64,000 nucleotides of DNA from Sagittula stellata E-37 (lineage in GTDB: Bacteria > Pseudomonadota > Alphaproteobacteria > Rhodobacterales > Rhodobacteraceae). This document shows, piece by piece, positions 55,826-64,000 of the stretch. The translations under genes were made by a program, and so were the position numbers. The notes beneath the pieces were generated by a model. That model saw only the letters and a list, made by a program, of their open reading frames with translations, was not told the DNA's origin and ran no database searches. The number at the start of each line of letters is the position of its first letter. The first letter of the stretch is position 1. The stretch covers positions 372,001 to 436,000 of the forward strand of contig NZ_CP155729.1 of NCBI RefSeq assembly GCF_039724765.1. The letters are read 5' to 3'.

Positions 55826-57490
55826 ATGCCGAATGCTGAAACCGAGTTCGACTACATCGTGATCGGCGGTGGATCCGCGGGGTGTCTGTTGGCCAACCGA
55901 CTGAGCGCGGATGCGGCCAACCGTGTGCTGCTGCTGGAGGCCGGAAAGCCGGACACTTACCCGTGGATTCACATCCCTGTCGGTTACCTTTACTGTATCG
56001 GCAATCCACGCACCGACTGGATGTACAACACCGAACCTGACAAGGGGCTGAACGGGCGTGTCCTGCGCTATCCGCGCGGCAAGACGCTGGGTGGCTGTTC
56101 GTCGATCAACGGCATGATCTACATGCGCGGCCAGTCCCGCGATTACGACAACTGGGCGCGGCTCAGCGGCGAGGCCGAGTGGAACTGGGACCACTCCCTG
56201 CAGGATTTCAAATCCCACGAAGATCACTGGAGGCTCGACGACGGCGCCGATCCGGCCACCGGCGAGAACAGCCGCTTTTCCGACATGCATGGCCGTGGCG
56301 GAGAATGGCGTGTGGAAAAGCAGCGGTTGCGTTGGGACATCCTCGACAGTTTCGCCGATGCGGCGGTCGAAGCCGGGATCGAGAAGACCGACGATTTCAA
56401 CAGCGGCGACAATGCGGGTGTTGGCTATTTCGACGTGAACCAGCGGTCCGGCTGGCGCTGGAACAGCTCCAAGGCCTTTCTGAAACCCGCGAAACCCCGC
56501 GACAACCTGACGGTCTGGACCGAGGCGCAGGTCGAAAAGCTGACCTTCGAAAAAGATGCCACCGGCGCGCTCCGCTGCACCGGCGCCCGCGTCGATCGGG
56601 CCGGGCAGATGGTCACAGTCAGCGCCAGGAAGGAAACGCTGTTGTCGGCGGGGGCGATCAATTCGCCCAAGATCCTGCAACTGTCGGGCATCGGGCCGGC
56701 GGCGCTGCTGCAATCGCAGGGGATCGAGGTGCTGCGCGACGCGCCTGTGGGCGAGAACCTTCAGGACCACTTGCAGATCCGCGCCGTCTACAAGGTCAGC
56801 GGCACGCGCACACTCAACACCATTGCCGGAAACCTCTGGGGCAAGGCGATGATCGGTGCGGAATACATGCTCAAACGCTCCGGCCCGATGAGCATGGCGC
56901 CCAGCCAGCTTGGCGCCTTCACCCGGTCGGACCCTGGCCGCAGCCACGCCAATCTGGAATATCACGTCCAGCCGCTCAGCCTCGAAGCCTTCGGCGAGGG
57001 CCTGCACGATTTCCCCGCGATGACGGTCAGCGTGTGCAACCTCAACCCGACAAGCCGGGGGCATGTCCGCATCCGCTCGGCGAATTTCCGGGACGCACCG
57101 ATGATTTCGCCGAACTACCTCGACACCGCGGACGATCGCAAGGTCGCGGCGGACAGCCTGCGGCAGGTGCGCAAGCTGATGTCGCAGCCCGCGATGCAGC
57201 GTTACCAGCCCGAGGAATTCAAGCCCGGCCCGCAATATCAGAGCGACGAGGATCTGACGAAGCTGGCGGGCGACATCGCGAACACGATCTTCCACCCGGT
57301 CGGCACGGTGAAGATGGGGCGCGAGGATGACGACAGCGCCGTGCTCGACCCGCATCTGCGGGTGAAGGGCGTGAACGGCCTGCGTGTCGTCGATGCCAGC
57401 ATCATGCCCGAGATCACCAGCGGCAACACCAACTCCCCGACCCTGATGATCGCGGAAAAGGCGGCCCGCTGGGTGCTTGCCGGCCACTAA
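55826..57490 (+). CDS. dddA: GMC family FAD-dependent alcohol dehydrogenase (DddA-like)
   Basis: This 554-residue flavoprotein has the FAD-binding loop [19 protein letters not shown] (residues about 9-27), the first GMC signature [20 protein letters not shown] (about 95-115), the second [20 protein letters not shown] (about 273-292) and the C-terminal catalytic region [11 protein letters not shown] with [17 protein letters not shown]. It oxidises an alcohol. Its place directly upstream of a DddD-type gene suggests it is DddA, which oxidises 3-hydroxypropionate to malonate semialdehyde. Choline dehydrogenase is the sequence-level alternative. ATG 55826 has AGGAG upstream. Confidence 0.8.
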   Translation: MPNAETEFDYIVIGGGSAGCLLANRLSADAANRVLLLEAGKPDTYPWIHIPVGYLYCIGNPRTDWMYNTEPDKGLNGRVLRYPRGKTLGGCSSINGMIYMRGQSRDYDNWARLSGEAEWNWDHSLQDFKSHEDHWRLDDGADPATGENSRFSDMHGRGGEWRVEKQRLRWDILDSFADAAVEAGIEKTDDFNSGDNAGVGYFDVNQRSGWRWNSSKAFLKPAKPRDNLTVWTEAQVEKLTFEKDATGALRCTGARVDRAGQMVTVSARKETLLSAGAINSPKILQLSGIGPAALLQSQGIEVLRDAPVGENLQDHLQIRAVYKVSGTRTLNTIAGNLWGKAMIGAEYMLKRSGPMSMAPSQLGAFTRSDPGRSHANLEYHVQPLSLEAFGEGLHDFPAMTVSVCNLNPTSRGHVRIRSANFRDAPMISPNYLDTADDRKVAADSLRQVRKLMSQPAMQRYQPEEFKPGPQYQSDEDLTKLAGDIANTIFHPVGTVKMGREDDDSAVLDPHLRVKGVNGLRVVDASIMPEITSGNTNSPTLMIAEKAARWVLAGH

Positions 57491-57526
57491 TCCGCTGACC
57501 TGCGTTATCTGCCTTCTGGAGAAAAC

Positions 57527-60037
57527 ATGCGTAAATCGTTTTCCAACCTTCCCCTGACCGGCGTCAAGGTCGTCGACTTCGGCCAGTACATCGCCGGGCC
57601 CGCCGTTGCGATGCTGCTGGGCGATCTGGGGGCCACGGTCGTGCACATCGACCCGCCCGACGGTCCGATGTGGGACAGCCCCGCCAATGCCGCGCTGATG
57701 CGCAACAAGCTGATCGTGAATCTCGATCTGAAATCCGAGGACGGGCTGGCCAAGGCGCGCGCGCTTTGTTCCGAGGCCGACATCATCGTCGAGAACTTCC
57801 GCCCAGGAAAGCTTGCGAAACTGGGCATCGACTTTGCCGCGATGCGCGAAGAGCGCCCCGAACTGATCACCATTTCGATCCCCGGCTTTGCCTCGAACGA
57901 CGAGCTGCGGCGCGAGCTACGCGCCTTCGAAAGCGTCGTCGCGGCCAGTTCAGGCGTGTTCACCGACATGGGGCTCAACCGGGTGCTGATGGGCGTGAAC
58001 CCGTCCTTCTCGCCGCTGCCGCTGTCGTCCTCCTATGCTTCGCAGATCGCGGCCTCGGCAACGGTCCTGGCGCTGCAATCGCGCCAGCTGACCGGGCTTG
58101 GGGATCAGATCGAGGTGCCGCTTGCCGCCGCTGTCATGGAGGGGCTGTGCTACAACTCCATCCACGTCTCGGACGTGCCCAAGCGTTACCTCACTCAGCG
58201 CGAGATCGAGATCGAGCGGCGCCGCATCGAGGGCCTGCCGATGAACGTGTCCTACGAGGATCTTCAGGAACTGCTCGATCCGTTCTTCCGCAGCTACATG
58301 TGCAAGGACGGGCGGATGTTCTACGTCGTCTGCCCCAGCCACAAGAACCACGCGCGCCGCTGCCTTGAGGTGCTGGGCTTGTACGAAGAGATGGTCGAGG
58401 AGGGTCTGCAAGAGGAAGACGATACTTACAAGCCGCAGGCGGAGTGGGAAACCGACACCTCGCTTGGCGTCTATCCGATGCCGAAATTCTGGGCCGACAA
58501 GATCGCCGCGCGCATGAAAGAGGTGTTCATGACCCGCACCTCGCATGAGTGGAAGCGCATGTTCGGTCGCGCGGGCATTCCCGGCGCGCCGCAGCGCTGG
58601 CTGCAGGAATGGATCAACGACGAATATGCCGAGGCCTCGGGTCTGATGATCGACGTCTGGGACCCGGAATATGGCGAGATGACCCAGCCCGGCCCGGTGG
58701 TCTGGATGGAGGAAAGCGGCGAAGAGGCCCTGACCCCCGAGCCGCGCCGCTGGGTGGAATTCGACGAGGCGCTGAAGGTGCTGCGCAAGCTGCGCACCGA
58801 CATTCCCGACCCGGAGGACGGCATCGAGCAAGAGGGCTGGCTGTCCGGAGTCCGCGTTCTGGACATGTGCAACGTCATCGCCGGGCCGCATTCGGCCAGC
58901 TACCTTGCGCGCTTCGGTGCCGAGGTCATCAAGCTCGATCCGGCCGTGCCGCTCTACGACAGCTGGAATACCGTGATGTACGGCATGAGCCAGGGGCGCG
59001 GCAAACGGTCGATCCTTGCGGACGTGAAATCCGAACATGGGCGCAAGGTCTTCGAGGATCTGGTGAAGACCGTCGATGTCATCTTCTGGAACGCTCCCGA
59101 CAGCCAGATCAAGCGCATGGGGCTGGACGAGGCGGGGCTGCGCAAGCTGAACCCCGAGGCGATATTCTGCAAGCTGGACTGTTTCAGCGGTGTGCGGCGC
59201 GGCGTGCGCAGCGACTACATCGGCTACGACGACCTTGTGCAGGCCACCACCGGCATCATGTTGCGCTTCGGCGGCGCCATGGACCGACCCGAAGAGCACG
59301 CCCATGTCGGCACCATCGACGTCATGTGTGGCTTTGGCGGCGCGCTTGCCGTGGCGGCAGCGCTGTATCAGAAGAACCGCTTCGGGCGGATCGGGCGGGG
59401 GCGCACCTCGCTCAGCGCCAACAGCGGCCTTTTGCAGATCCCCTTTGCTTATGACTACAGGGGGCGCGGGCTTTTCGACGAGCCGACGGGCCCCGAGGTC
59501 AACGGCTACGACGCCCTCAGCCGTTTCTACAGCACCGCATCGGGCATCTACATCCTGCTCAGCGCCTACGAGGCCGACCTGCCGCGGTTCCGCAATGTCG
59601 AGGGGCTCGAAGAGTTCCCGGATGTGCCCGAAGAGGATCGCGCCGCGTTTCTTGCCGGAGCGTTCCAGTCGCTGCCCGCGACCGAATGGATCGACCGCCT
59701 GCGCGCCGCCGATCTCGCCTGCGCGATCTGTCAGAACATCGAGGCGCTGCGCGCCGAGAATCTGCAAGAGGCAGACGGCACGCCCGGCACGGACCGGGGC
59801 AGCTATTCCTTCTCGCTCTACACCGATCACCCCAGCGGGCATGATGTCACGCAGCTCGACCCCTATGCGGTGAGACCCGCGCGCGGGCGTGTCTTTGCCC
59901 TATCGCCGACCGAGAAATTCGGAACCTCGACCCGCGATATCCTGAACGAACTGGGCTATTCCGTCTCCGCCGTGGAGCGGATGCTGAAATCCGGTCAGGT
60001 CAGCGAAAGCTGGAGCGCGGAGTACCTGCCCAGCTAA
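57527..60037 (+). CDS. dddD: Tandem class III CoA-transferase, DMSP CoA-transferase/lyase (DddD)
   Basis: This 836-residue protein is two fused CaiB/BaiF domains. Domain 1 (about 1-420) starts LTGVKVVDFGQYIAGPAVAM; domain 2 (about 440-836) starts LSGVRVLDMCNVIAGPHSAS. The catalytic Asp of the family is found only in domain 2, in VGTIDVMCGFGGAL (D598 by my count), matching the reported active-site Asp near 602 of Marinomonas DddD. In domain 1 the matching place reads SSSYASQIAAS. Length, fusion and neighbours (GMC dehydrogenase, BCCT carrier, LysR) fit DddD, which turns DMSP into dimethyl sulfide and 3-hydroxypropionyl-CoA. A carnitine-type fused CoA-transferase is the main alternative. Confidence 0.83.
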   Translation: MRKSFSNLPLTGVKVVDFGQYIAGPAVAMLLGDLGATVVHIDPPDGPMWDSPANAALMRNKLIVNLDLKSEDGLAKARALCSEADIIVENFRPGKLAKLGIDFAAMREERPELITISIPGFASNDELRRELRAFESVVAASSGVFTDMGLNRVLMGVNPSFSPLPLSSSYASQIAASATVLALQSRQLTGLGDQIEVPLAAAVMEGLCYNSIHVSDVPKRYLTQREIEIERRRIEGLPMNVSYEDLQELLDPFFRSYMCKDGRMFYVVCPSHKNHARRCLEVLGLYEEMVEEGLQEEDDTYKPQAEWETDTSLGVYPMPKFWADKIAARMKEVFMTRTSHEWKRMFGRAGIPGAPQRWLQEWINDEYAEASGLMIDVWDPEYGEMTQPGPVVWMEESGEEALTPEPRRWVEFDEALKVLRKLRTDIPDPEDGIEQEGWLSGVRVLDMCNVIAGPHSASYLARFGAEVIKLDPAVPLYDSWNTVMYGMSQGRGKRSILADVKSEHGRKVFEDLVKTVDVIFWNAPDSQIKRMGLDEAGLRKLNPEAIFCKLDCFSGVRRGVRSDYIGYDDLVQATTGIMLRFGGAMDRPEEHAHVGTIDVMCGFGGALAVAAALYQKNRFGRIGRGRTSLSANSGLLQIPFAYDYRGRGLFDEPTGPEVNGYDALSRFYSTASGIYILLSAYEADLPRFRNVEGLEEFPDVPEEDRAAFLAGAFQSLPATEWIDRLRAADLACAICQNIEALRAENLQEADGTPGTDRGSYSFSLYTDHPSGHDVTQLDPYAVRPARGRVFALSPTEKFGTSTRDILNELGYSVSAVERMLKSGQVSESWSAEYLPS

Positions 60038-60048
60038 GACCTGCCCCA

Positions 60049-60069
60049 GGGCGCTCCATCGGAGCGCCC
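60049..60069 (+). terminator. Perfect hairpin just after dddD
   Basis: GGGCGCTCC and GGAGCGCCC pair in a 9-bp GC-rich stem with a 3-nt loop ATC, 11 bp after the dddD stop. No T-run follows. It may partly terminate transcription or protect the 3' end of dddD mRNA. Confidence 0.6.
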
Positions 60070-60128
60070 CGACGCTTGCGCAACCAGATTAAGCGCAACC
60101 GACACCATTACAAACGTTCGGGTTGGCC

Positions 60129-60150
60129 TTGCCGGATACACATCCGGCAA
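60129..60150 (+). other. Second hairpin in the dddD-dddT gap
   Basis: TTGCCGGAT and ATCCGGCAA form a perfect 9-bp stem with loop ACAC, 45 bp ahead of the dddT start. Downstream come GGAGGAGG and, nearer the start, GGAGGAAAC as ribosome binding site. The placement is suitable for mRNA end protection or attenuation. Confidence 0.55.
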
Positions 60151-60194
60151 ACGGAGGAGGCTGTCCGGACTTCATGTGCCAGAATGGAGGAAAC

Positions 60195-61841
60195 ATGGCC
60201 AAGAAACCCCCTTTGATGGATTTGCATATCCCGACCGCCGACCGAGGCTTTTATTCCGGTTTTTCAAAAAGCGTCGCGATACCCTCGAAAATCCTCGTCA
60301 GCGCCCTGATCGTCTGGGCCATCGCCGTGCCGCAGAACGCGGCATCCGTGCTGAACGCCCTGAACGGCGCGATCCTCAAGAGTTTCGCGTCCTGGTACAT
60401 CTATGTCGCGGCGGCGTTTTTCCTTCTTTGCATTGTGCTGGCTCTGGTGCCGTTCACCGGACGGCTGAAGCTTGGCCGGCCGGACGATGCGCCGGAATTC
60501 TCGCGATTTTCATGGTTCTCGATGATGTTCGGCGCGGGCATCGGGGTCGGGATGCTGACCTTCGCCACCGCCGAGCCGATGTATCACTTCGCCAACAATC
60601 CCAACGTCATCATGGGCCAGACCACCGGATCGGGCGCCGACAACGTGACAGCCGCCTATGTCTGGTCCTTCCTGCACTGGGGCTTTTCCGCCTGGGCCTG
60701 CTATGCACTTGTCGGTCTGTGCCTGGCGTATTTTTCCTATCGCCGGAACCTGCCGCTGACGGTGCGGTCGGCGCTGACGCCACTTTTCGGGGCGCGGCTG
60801 TCGGGCGTGGGCGGCCATATCGTCGATATCGTCGCCGTGGTGGCCACCATCCTCGGCGTTGCGCAGACATTGGGCTTTGGGGTCGAGCAATTCGTCGCGG
60901 GCCTTCAGCGGATCGGACTTGGGACCTGGATGGTCAAGGCCGACGGCACCTCCAGCACCGCCGGCATCATCGTTGCGCTGATCGTCATTCTTGGCGCATC
61001 GACGCTCTCGGCGCTTTCGGGTGTCGGCAAGGGCATCAAGTGGCTGTCCAACCTGAACATGGGCCTCAGCATCTTTCTGCTGGCCTTCTTCATCCTCTTC
61101 GGCTCGACGTTTTTTGGCCTGAATGCCTTGGTCTCCGGAATGATTGCCTACGTGACGGATCTTCCCAGCCTGCTCTTCACCGTCTGGCATGCAGATGGCA
61201 CGCCGACGGGCGATGCTCTGGCCGCGTGGCAAGGCGGCTGGTCCGTCTTCTATTGGGCATGGTGGGTTGCCTTTGCACCGTTCGTGGGCGTCTTTCTTGC
61301 CCGGGTCTCGCGCGGGCGCAGCATTCGGGAATACGTGATGGGCGCCATCATCGTCCCGTCGGTAATGTGCTTTGTCTGGTTCACCTTCGTGGGCGGCACG
61401 GCCATCGACATGACGCTGAACGGCACGGCGGGCGACGCGATCTCGGGTGCCGGTCAGGAAAGCCAGCTTTTCGTGATGCTCGACCTGATCCTGACCGGAG
61501 GTCTTGCCTGGGGGATGGCCGCGCTCGTGGTGGTGCTGCTGCTGACCTACCTCGTGACCACCGCCGACTCGGCGATCCTGATCGTCAACACGATCAATGC
61601 CGCTGGCGAGGAAAGCCCGAAGGGGCGCGGTCACATCATCTTCTGGGGCGTCGCGCTAAGCTTTGTCGTGGGTGCGCTGCTGCTTGTCGGCGGGCTCGGG
61701 ACGATCAAGACAGCGATGGTGATCGGCGCCTTGCCGTTCAGCCTCGTGATGTTCCTGATGTGCATTTCCCTTGTCAAAGCGGTGATCCGGGACGGTATCC
61801 GGGAAAGAAACGGCGTGCAGAGCATCCATGCCGAAGCCTGA
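60195..61841 (+). CDS. dddT: BCCT family transporter (DddT-like DMSP/betaine carrier)
   Basis: This 548-residue protein has 12 membrane helices and the BCCT signatures: FSMMFGAGIGVGMLTFATAE in helix 3, GFSAWACYALVGLCLAYFSY, and the tryptophan-rich helix 8 segment YWAWWVAFAPFVGVFLARVS with GRSIREYV. BCCT carriers import betaine, choline, carnitine or DMSP. In DddD clusters the BCCT gene is dddT, which takes up DMSP. Residue-level substrate choice cannot be judged by eye. ATG 60195 follows GGAGGAAAC. Confidence 0.83.
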   Translation: MAKKPPLMDLHIPTADRGFYSGFSKSVAIPSKILVSALIVWAIAVPQNAASVLNALNGAILKSFASWYIYVAAAFFLLCIVLALVPFTGRLKLGRPDDAPEFSRFSWFSMMFGAGIGVGMLTFATAEPMYHFANNPNVIMGQTTGSGADNVTAAYVWSFLHWGFSAWACYALVGLCLAYFSYRRNLPLTVRSALTPLFGARLSGVGGHIVDIVAVVATILGVAQTLGFGVEQFVAGLQRIGLGTWMVKADGTSSTAGIIVALIVILGASTLSALSGVGKGIKWLSNLNMGLSIFLLAFFILFGSTFFGLNALVSGMIAYVTDLPSLLFTVWHADGTPTGDALAAWQGGWSVFYWAWWVAFAPFVGVFLARVSRGRSIREYVMGAIIVPSVMCFVWFTFVGGTAIDMTLNGTAGDAISGAGQESQLFVMLDLILTGGLAWGMAALVVVLLLTYLVTTADSAILIVNTINAAGEESPKGRGHIIFWGVALSFVVGALLLVGGLGTIKTAMVIGALPFSLVMFLMCISLVKAVIRDGIRERNGVQSIHAEA

Positions 61842-61983
61842 CCTACATCACGCCTGGACCCAGGCTTTGATGGATCGCCGCTGAGGAACAGGGTCAACCT
61901 GTAGTCCCGGTCTGCGTCCTGGACCGCCGACGGGCAATTCTGGACCCGACCCCGGATCGGGGACGCTTCAGATTGAAAATGAC

Positions 61984-62011
61984 AAGGGCGCGCATGACTT
62001 TGCGCGCCCTT
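61984..62011. terminator. Bidirectional terminator between dddT and wrbA
   Basis: AAGGGCGCGC and GCGCGCCCTT form a perfect 10-bp stem with loop ATGACTTT. Read on the minus strand it is followed by TGTCATTTTC, moderately T-rich, 12 bp beyond the wrbA stop; on the plus strand it ends the dddT transcript. Confidence 0.75.
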
Positions 62012-62022
62012 CGTTGTGCCTG

Positions 62023-62616
62023 TCAGCCAACCAGCTTTGCGGTCATCTCCACCAGCCTTTTGGCCTGATGGGCAACGGCGGCCTTGCCAGCGTCATCGAA
62101 ACCGTCAGGCTTGGTCGAGAACCCATAAGGATTGCCGCCCGCGGCAAAGATCGTTTCGTCCGTGTAGCCCGGCGCAACGATGATCGTACCCCAGTGCATG
62201 GCCGTGGTATACAGGCTGAGGAGGGTGGCCTCCTGCCCGCCATGCGGGTTCTGGGCGCTGGTCGTGGCGGTGAAGGTCTTGTTGGCCAGCTTGCCGGACC
62301 CCCAAAGCCCGCCCAGCGTGTCGATGAAGGCGCGCATCTGGCTGGCGACCACGCCGAAGCGCGTCGGTGCCGAGAAGAAGTAGCCATCCGCCCATTCCAT
62401 ATCGTCGGCAGTGGCCTCTGGTATGTCGCTCATCTTCTCGATCTGTGCCTTCCAGGCGTCCTGCCCCTCGATCACCTCCTTGGGGGCGGTTTCCGGGATG
62501 CGGCGCAGGCGGACTTCGGCTCCGGCTGCTTCGGCGGCCTCTGCGGCCGCGAGGGCCACGGCGTGGTTGGTGCCGTAGGTGGTATAGAAAACTACTGCGA
62601 TCTTGGGTTGTGCCAT
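62023..62616 (-). CDS. wrbA: NAD(P)H:quinone oxidoreductase, WrbA type
   Basis: This 197-residue flavodoxin-fold protein starts [20 protein letters not shown] (phosphate-binding loop of FMN). It has [20 protein letters not shown] and the WrbA-specific [20 protein letters not shown], then [12 protein letters not shown]. It reduces quinones by two electrons and protects against redox cycling. The start at 62616 is used because the longer frame upstream is not family-like. It lies 47 bp downstream of the pirin gene on the same strand; both may be one redox-stress transcript. Confidence 0.9.
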   Translation of the reverse strand: MAQPKIAVVFYTTYGTNHAVALAAAEAAEAAGAEVRLRRIPETAPKEVIEGQDAWKAQIEKMSDIPEATADDMEWADGYFFSAPTRFGVVASQMRAFIDTLGGLWGSGKLANKTFTATTSAQNPHGGQEATLLSLYTTAMHWGTIIVAPGYTDETIFAAGGNPYGFSTKPDGFDDAGKAAVAHQAKRLVEMTAKLVG

Positions 62617-62663
62617 TTTGGATTTCCTTCCTTTCAGATGGACGTAGGCGTTTGCCGCTCCGG

Positions 62664-63572
62664 TCAAGCGTTTCTGATGAACGTGCCGTTGTTCAGGTCC
62701 CTGAGGGCCTCTCGCAATTCGTCCTGCGTGTTCATCACGATGGGTCCATGCCACGCGACGGGTTCCTGGATGGGACGGCCCGTCATCAGCAGGAAGCGGA
62801 TACCTTCGTCGCCAGCCTGTACGGTGATCTCGTCACCTGAACCGAAACGGACCAGCGTGCGGTTGCCGGTCATGTCACGGATGTTCAGTTCCTGCCCGCG
62901 ATACTCCTTCTCGACCTTGATACCCACCGGATCGCTGGCGTCGCGGAAGGTTCCGGATCCAGCGAACACATAGGCCAGTGCGTTCGACCGGGTGTCTACT
63001 GGCAGCACCTTGCGGCGGCCGGCCGGGATCGAAACGTCCAGCAGCATCGGGTTGGCCGCGATGCCGTCGACTGGGCCGGTCTTGCCCCAGAACGACCCGA
63101 TGATGACCTTGACGGCTGTGCCGTCGTCGTCGCCTTCCACCGGGATGTCGCTGCCGGTGATGTCCTGATACCGCGGGGCCGTCATCTTCAGCGAAGACGG
63201 TAGATTGGCCCAAAGCTGGAAGCCGTGCATCTGACCCCTGTCGTTGCCGAACGGCATTTCCTGATGCACGATGCCGGACCCTGCGGTCATCCACTGGACG
63301 CTCCCGGCGCCGAGGGTGCCCTTGTTGCCAAGCGAGTCGGAATGTTCCACCTCGCCGTCCAACACGTAGGTGATGGTCTCGATGCCGCGGTGCGGGTGCC
63401 AGGGAAAGCCCTTCGAATACAGCCGCGGATCGTCGTTGCGGAAATCGTCCATCATCAGGAAAGGGTCGGTCAGCGACGGGTCACCGAAGCCGAAGACGCG
63501 ATGCAGATGCACACCGGCGCCTTCGATGGCAGGCTGCGCGGTGGTGGTGGCCGAGACAGGTCTAAAGGTCAT
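62664..63572 (-). CDS. Pirin family protein
   Basis: This 302-residue bicupin protein has the pirin N-terminal metal site in [20 protein letters not shown] (His-x-His) with the following histidine and glutamate in [10 protein letters not shown], and the C-terminal pirin cupin domain (about 185-285, [20 protein letters not shown]). Pirins bind Fe and act as quercetinases or redox-dependent co-regulators; the role here is unknown. It lies upstream of wrbA, a common pairing in proteobacteria. Confidence 0.9.
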   Translation of the reverse strand: MTFRPVSATTTAQPAIEGAGVHLHRVFGFGDPSLTDPFLMMDDFRNDDPRLYSKGFPWHPHRGIETITYVLDGEVEHSDSLGNKGTLGAGSVQWMTAGSGIVHQEMPFGNDRGQMHGFQLWANLPSSLKMTAPRYQDITGSDIPVEGDDDGTAVKVIIGSFWGKTGPVDGIAANPMLLDVSIPAGRRKVLPVDTRSNALAYVFAGSGTFRDASDPVGIKVEKEYRGQELNIRDMTGNRTLVRFGSGDEITVQAGDEGIRFLLMTGRPIQEPVAWHGPIVMNTQDELREALRDLNNGTFIRNA

Positions 63573-64000
63573 GGGACGCTCCGTTTGTCGATGACATCAA
63601 TGTGGGATCCCTGCCGCGAAATGAAATTGGCCAAGAACCCGTACATTCTGTGCGCAGGCGCGCAGAAACCTGCGGTTCTGGCAATGTCGCGCTGCGTGCA
63701 GTTGGTAGGGGAGCCCGTGCCAGTCAGAACCTTCCATGCGTGCTTCGAAGCTGTGAAGGTCTAGCCTGTTGGGTCAGGGGTTCACTGTGAGTCCGGCGCG
63801 GAAGGTCATTGGACGGCAGACGCGGCATCGGCGCATTGTGCGAAAATAGAAGGCTTCCTCCTTTGGACCGGGACATTCCCATCAGCCGTGCACAAACGTC
63901 AGGTTTGGTCTTTTCGCTGCGCCGCGCAGGATCCCGGCGATGCGGCGCTGGCAAGACTAACGGACCGGCCCAAGACAGCGGTGCATCGCGTGCACGCCGC
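63573..64000. other. Right end of window, 428 bp, no firm gene
   Basis: The promoter of the pirin gene should lie near 63573-63650. An open minus-strand frame enters from the right edge and stops at 63899-63901 (ending CAAQRKDQT), but too little is visible to call it. No other feature is recognised. Confidence 0.4.

Noticed and set aside
55796..59842. Two minus-strand open frames of more than 600 codons opposite dddA and dddD
   Set aside because: Antisense shadows without domain motifs; the plus-strand GMC and CaiB signatures are decisive.
55826..61841. Reading the cluster as a choline/glycine betaine system (BetA-BetT)
   Set aside because: The central gene is a fused CoA-transferase with DddD-like length and active-site asymmetry, which choline oxidation does not need; no betaine aldehyde dehydrogenase or BetI-type regulator is present. 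It remains the main alternative for the GMC and BCCT genes taken singly.

Overview
The window looks like chromosomal DNA of a marine or plant/alga-associated member of the Rhodobacteraceae (Roseobacter group, Alphaproteobacteria). This is inferred from the very high GC content, tight operons with ATGA overlaps, the family make-up, and a dimethylsulfoniopropionate (DMSP) catabolic cluster next to an ACC deaminase. No rRNA, tRNA or CRISPR array was seen. All names come from reading motifs and overall protein layout by eye; no database search was run.

Layout. (1) 1-4133, minus strand: a thiamine-diphosphate (ThDP) enzyme heading a spermidine/putrescine-type ABC transporter; its permease runs off the left edge. 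(2) 4839-5693: an exported DUF4394 protein. (3) 5996-11347: a decaying accessory stretch. It holds a NikR-like regulator lacking most nickel ligands, a nikABCDE-type operon broken by deletions, frameshifts, a stop codon and a 31-bp tandem duplication, and remnants of an IS91-type transposase and a tyrosine recombinase. (4) 11466-15408: small stress-type genes (class II glutamine amidotransferase, EEP-family nuclease/phosphatase, hemerythrin, DUF6629 membrane protein, PRC-barrel protein). (5) 16030-21534, plus strand: FMN-binding glutamate-synthase-like protein, pyruvate:quinone oxidoreductase (PoxB), DedA and an APC permease. (6) 21567-26489, minus strand: flavin reductase and the cyoABCD ubiquinol oxidase with a small coupled upstream frame. 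(7) 27076-36725: MFS transporter, malic enzyme, and an aceE-aceF-lpd pyruvate dehydrogenase operon divergent from an Lrp-type regulator, with a perfect 19-bp palindrome between them. (8) 36794-38430: ACC deaminase divergent from a second Lrp-type regulator. (9) 38519-47855, minus strand: peptide-type ABC transporter, gamma-glutamyltransferase, M20 peptidase and D-serine deaminase. (10) 48092-51731: GntR-family MatR-like regulator and matAB (malonyl-CoA decarboxylase and synthetase). (11) 51832-54678: MerR regulator and ZntA-type metal-exporting ATPase. (12) 54738-61841: LysR regulator, GMC oxidoreductase, tandem CaiB-type CoA-transferase and BCCT carrier, read as dddR-dddA-dddD-dddT for DMSP uptake and cleavage. 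(13) 62023-63572: WrbA and pirin.

How the parts fit. Several modules converge on C3/C2 metabolism: malate to pyruvate (malic enzyme), pyruvate to acetyl-CoA (AceEF-Lpd) or to acetate (PoxB), D-serine to pyruvate, ACC to 2-oxobutyrate, DMSP to 3-hydroxypropionyl-CoA, and malonate to acetyl-CoA. Two observations deserve priority. The same CCTTGTATACAA site lies in front of both the matR/matAB region and the peptide-transport operon, suggesting one GntR regulator controls both. The DMSP cluster has a clear LysR-type operator pair and two strong RNA hairpins between dddD and dddT.
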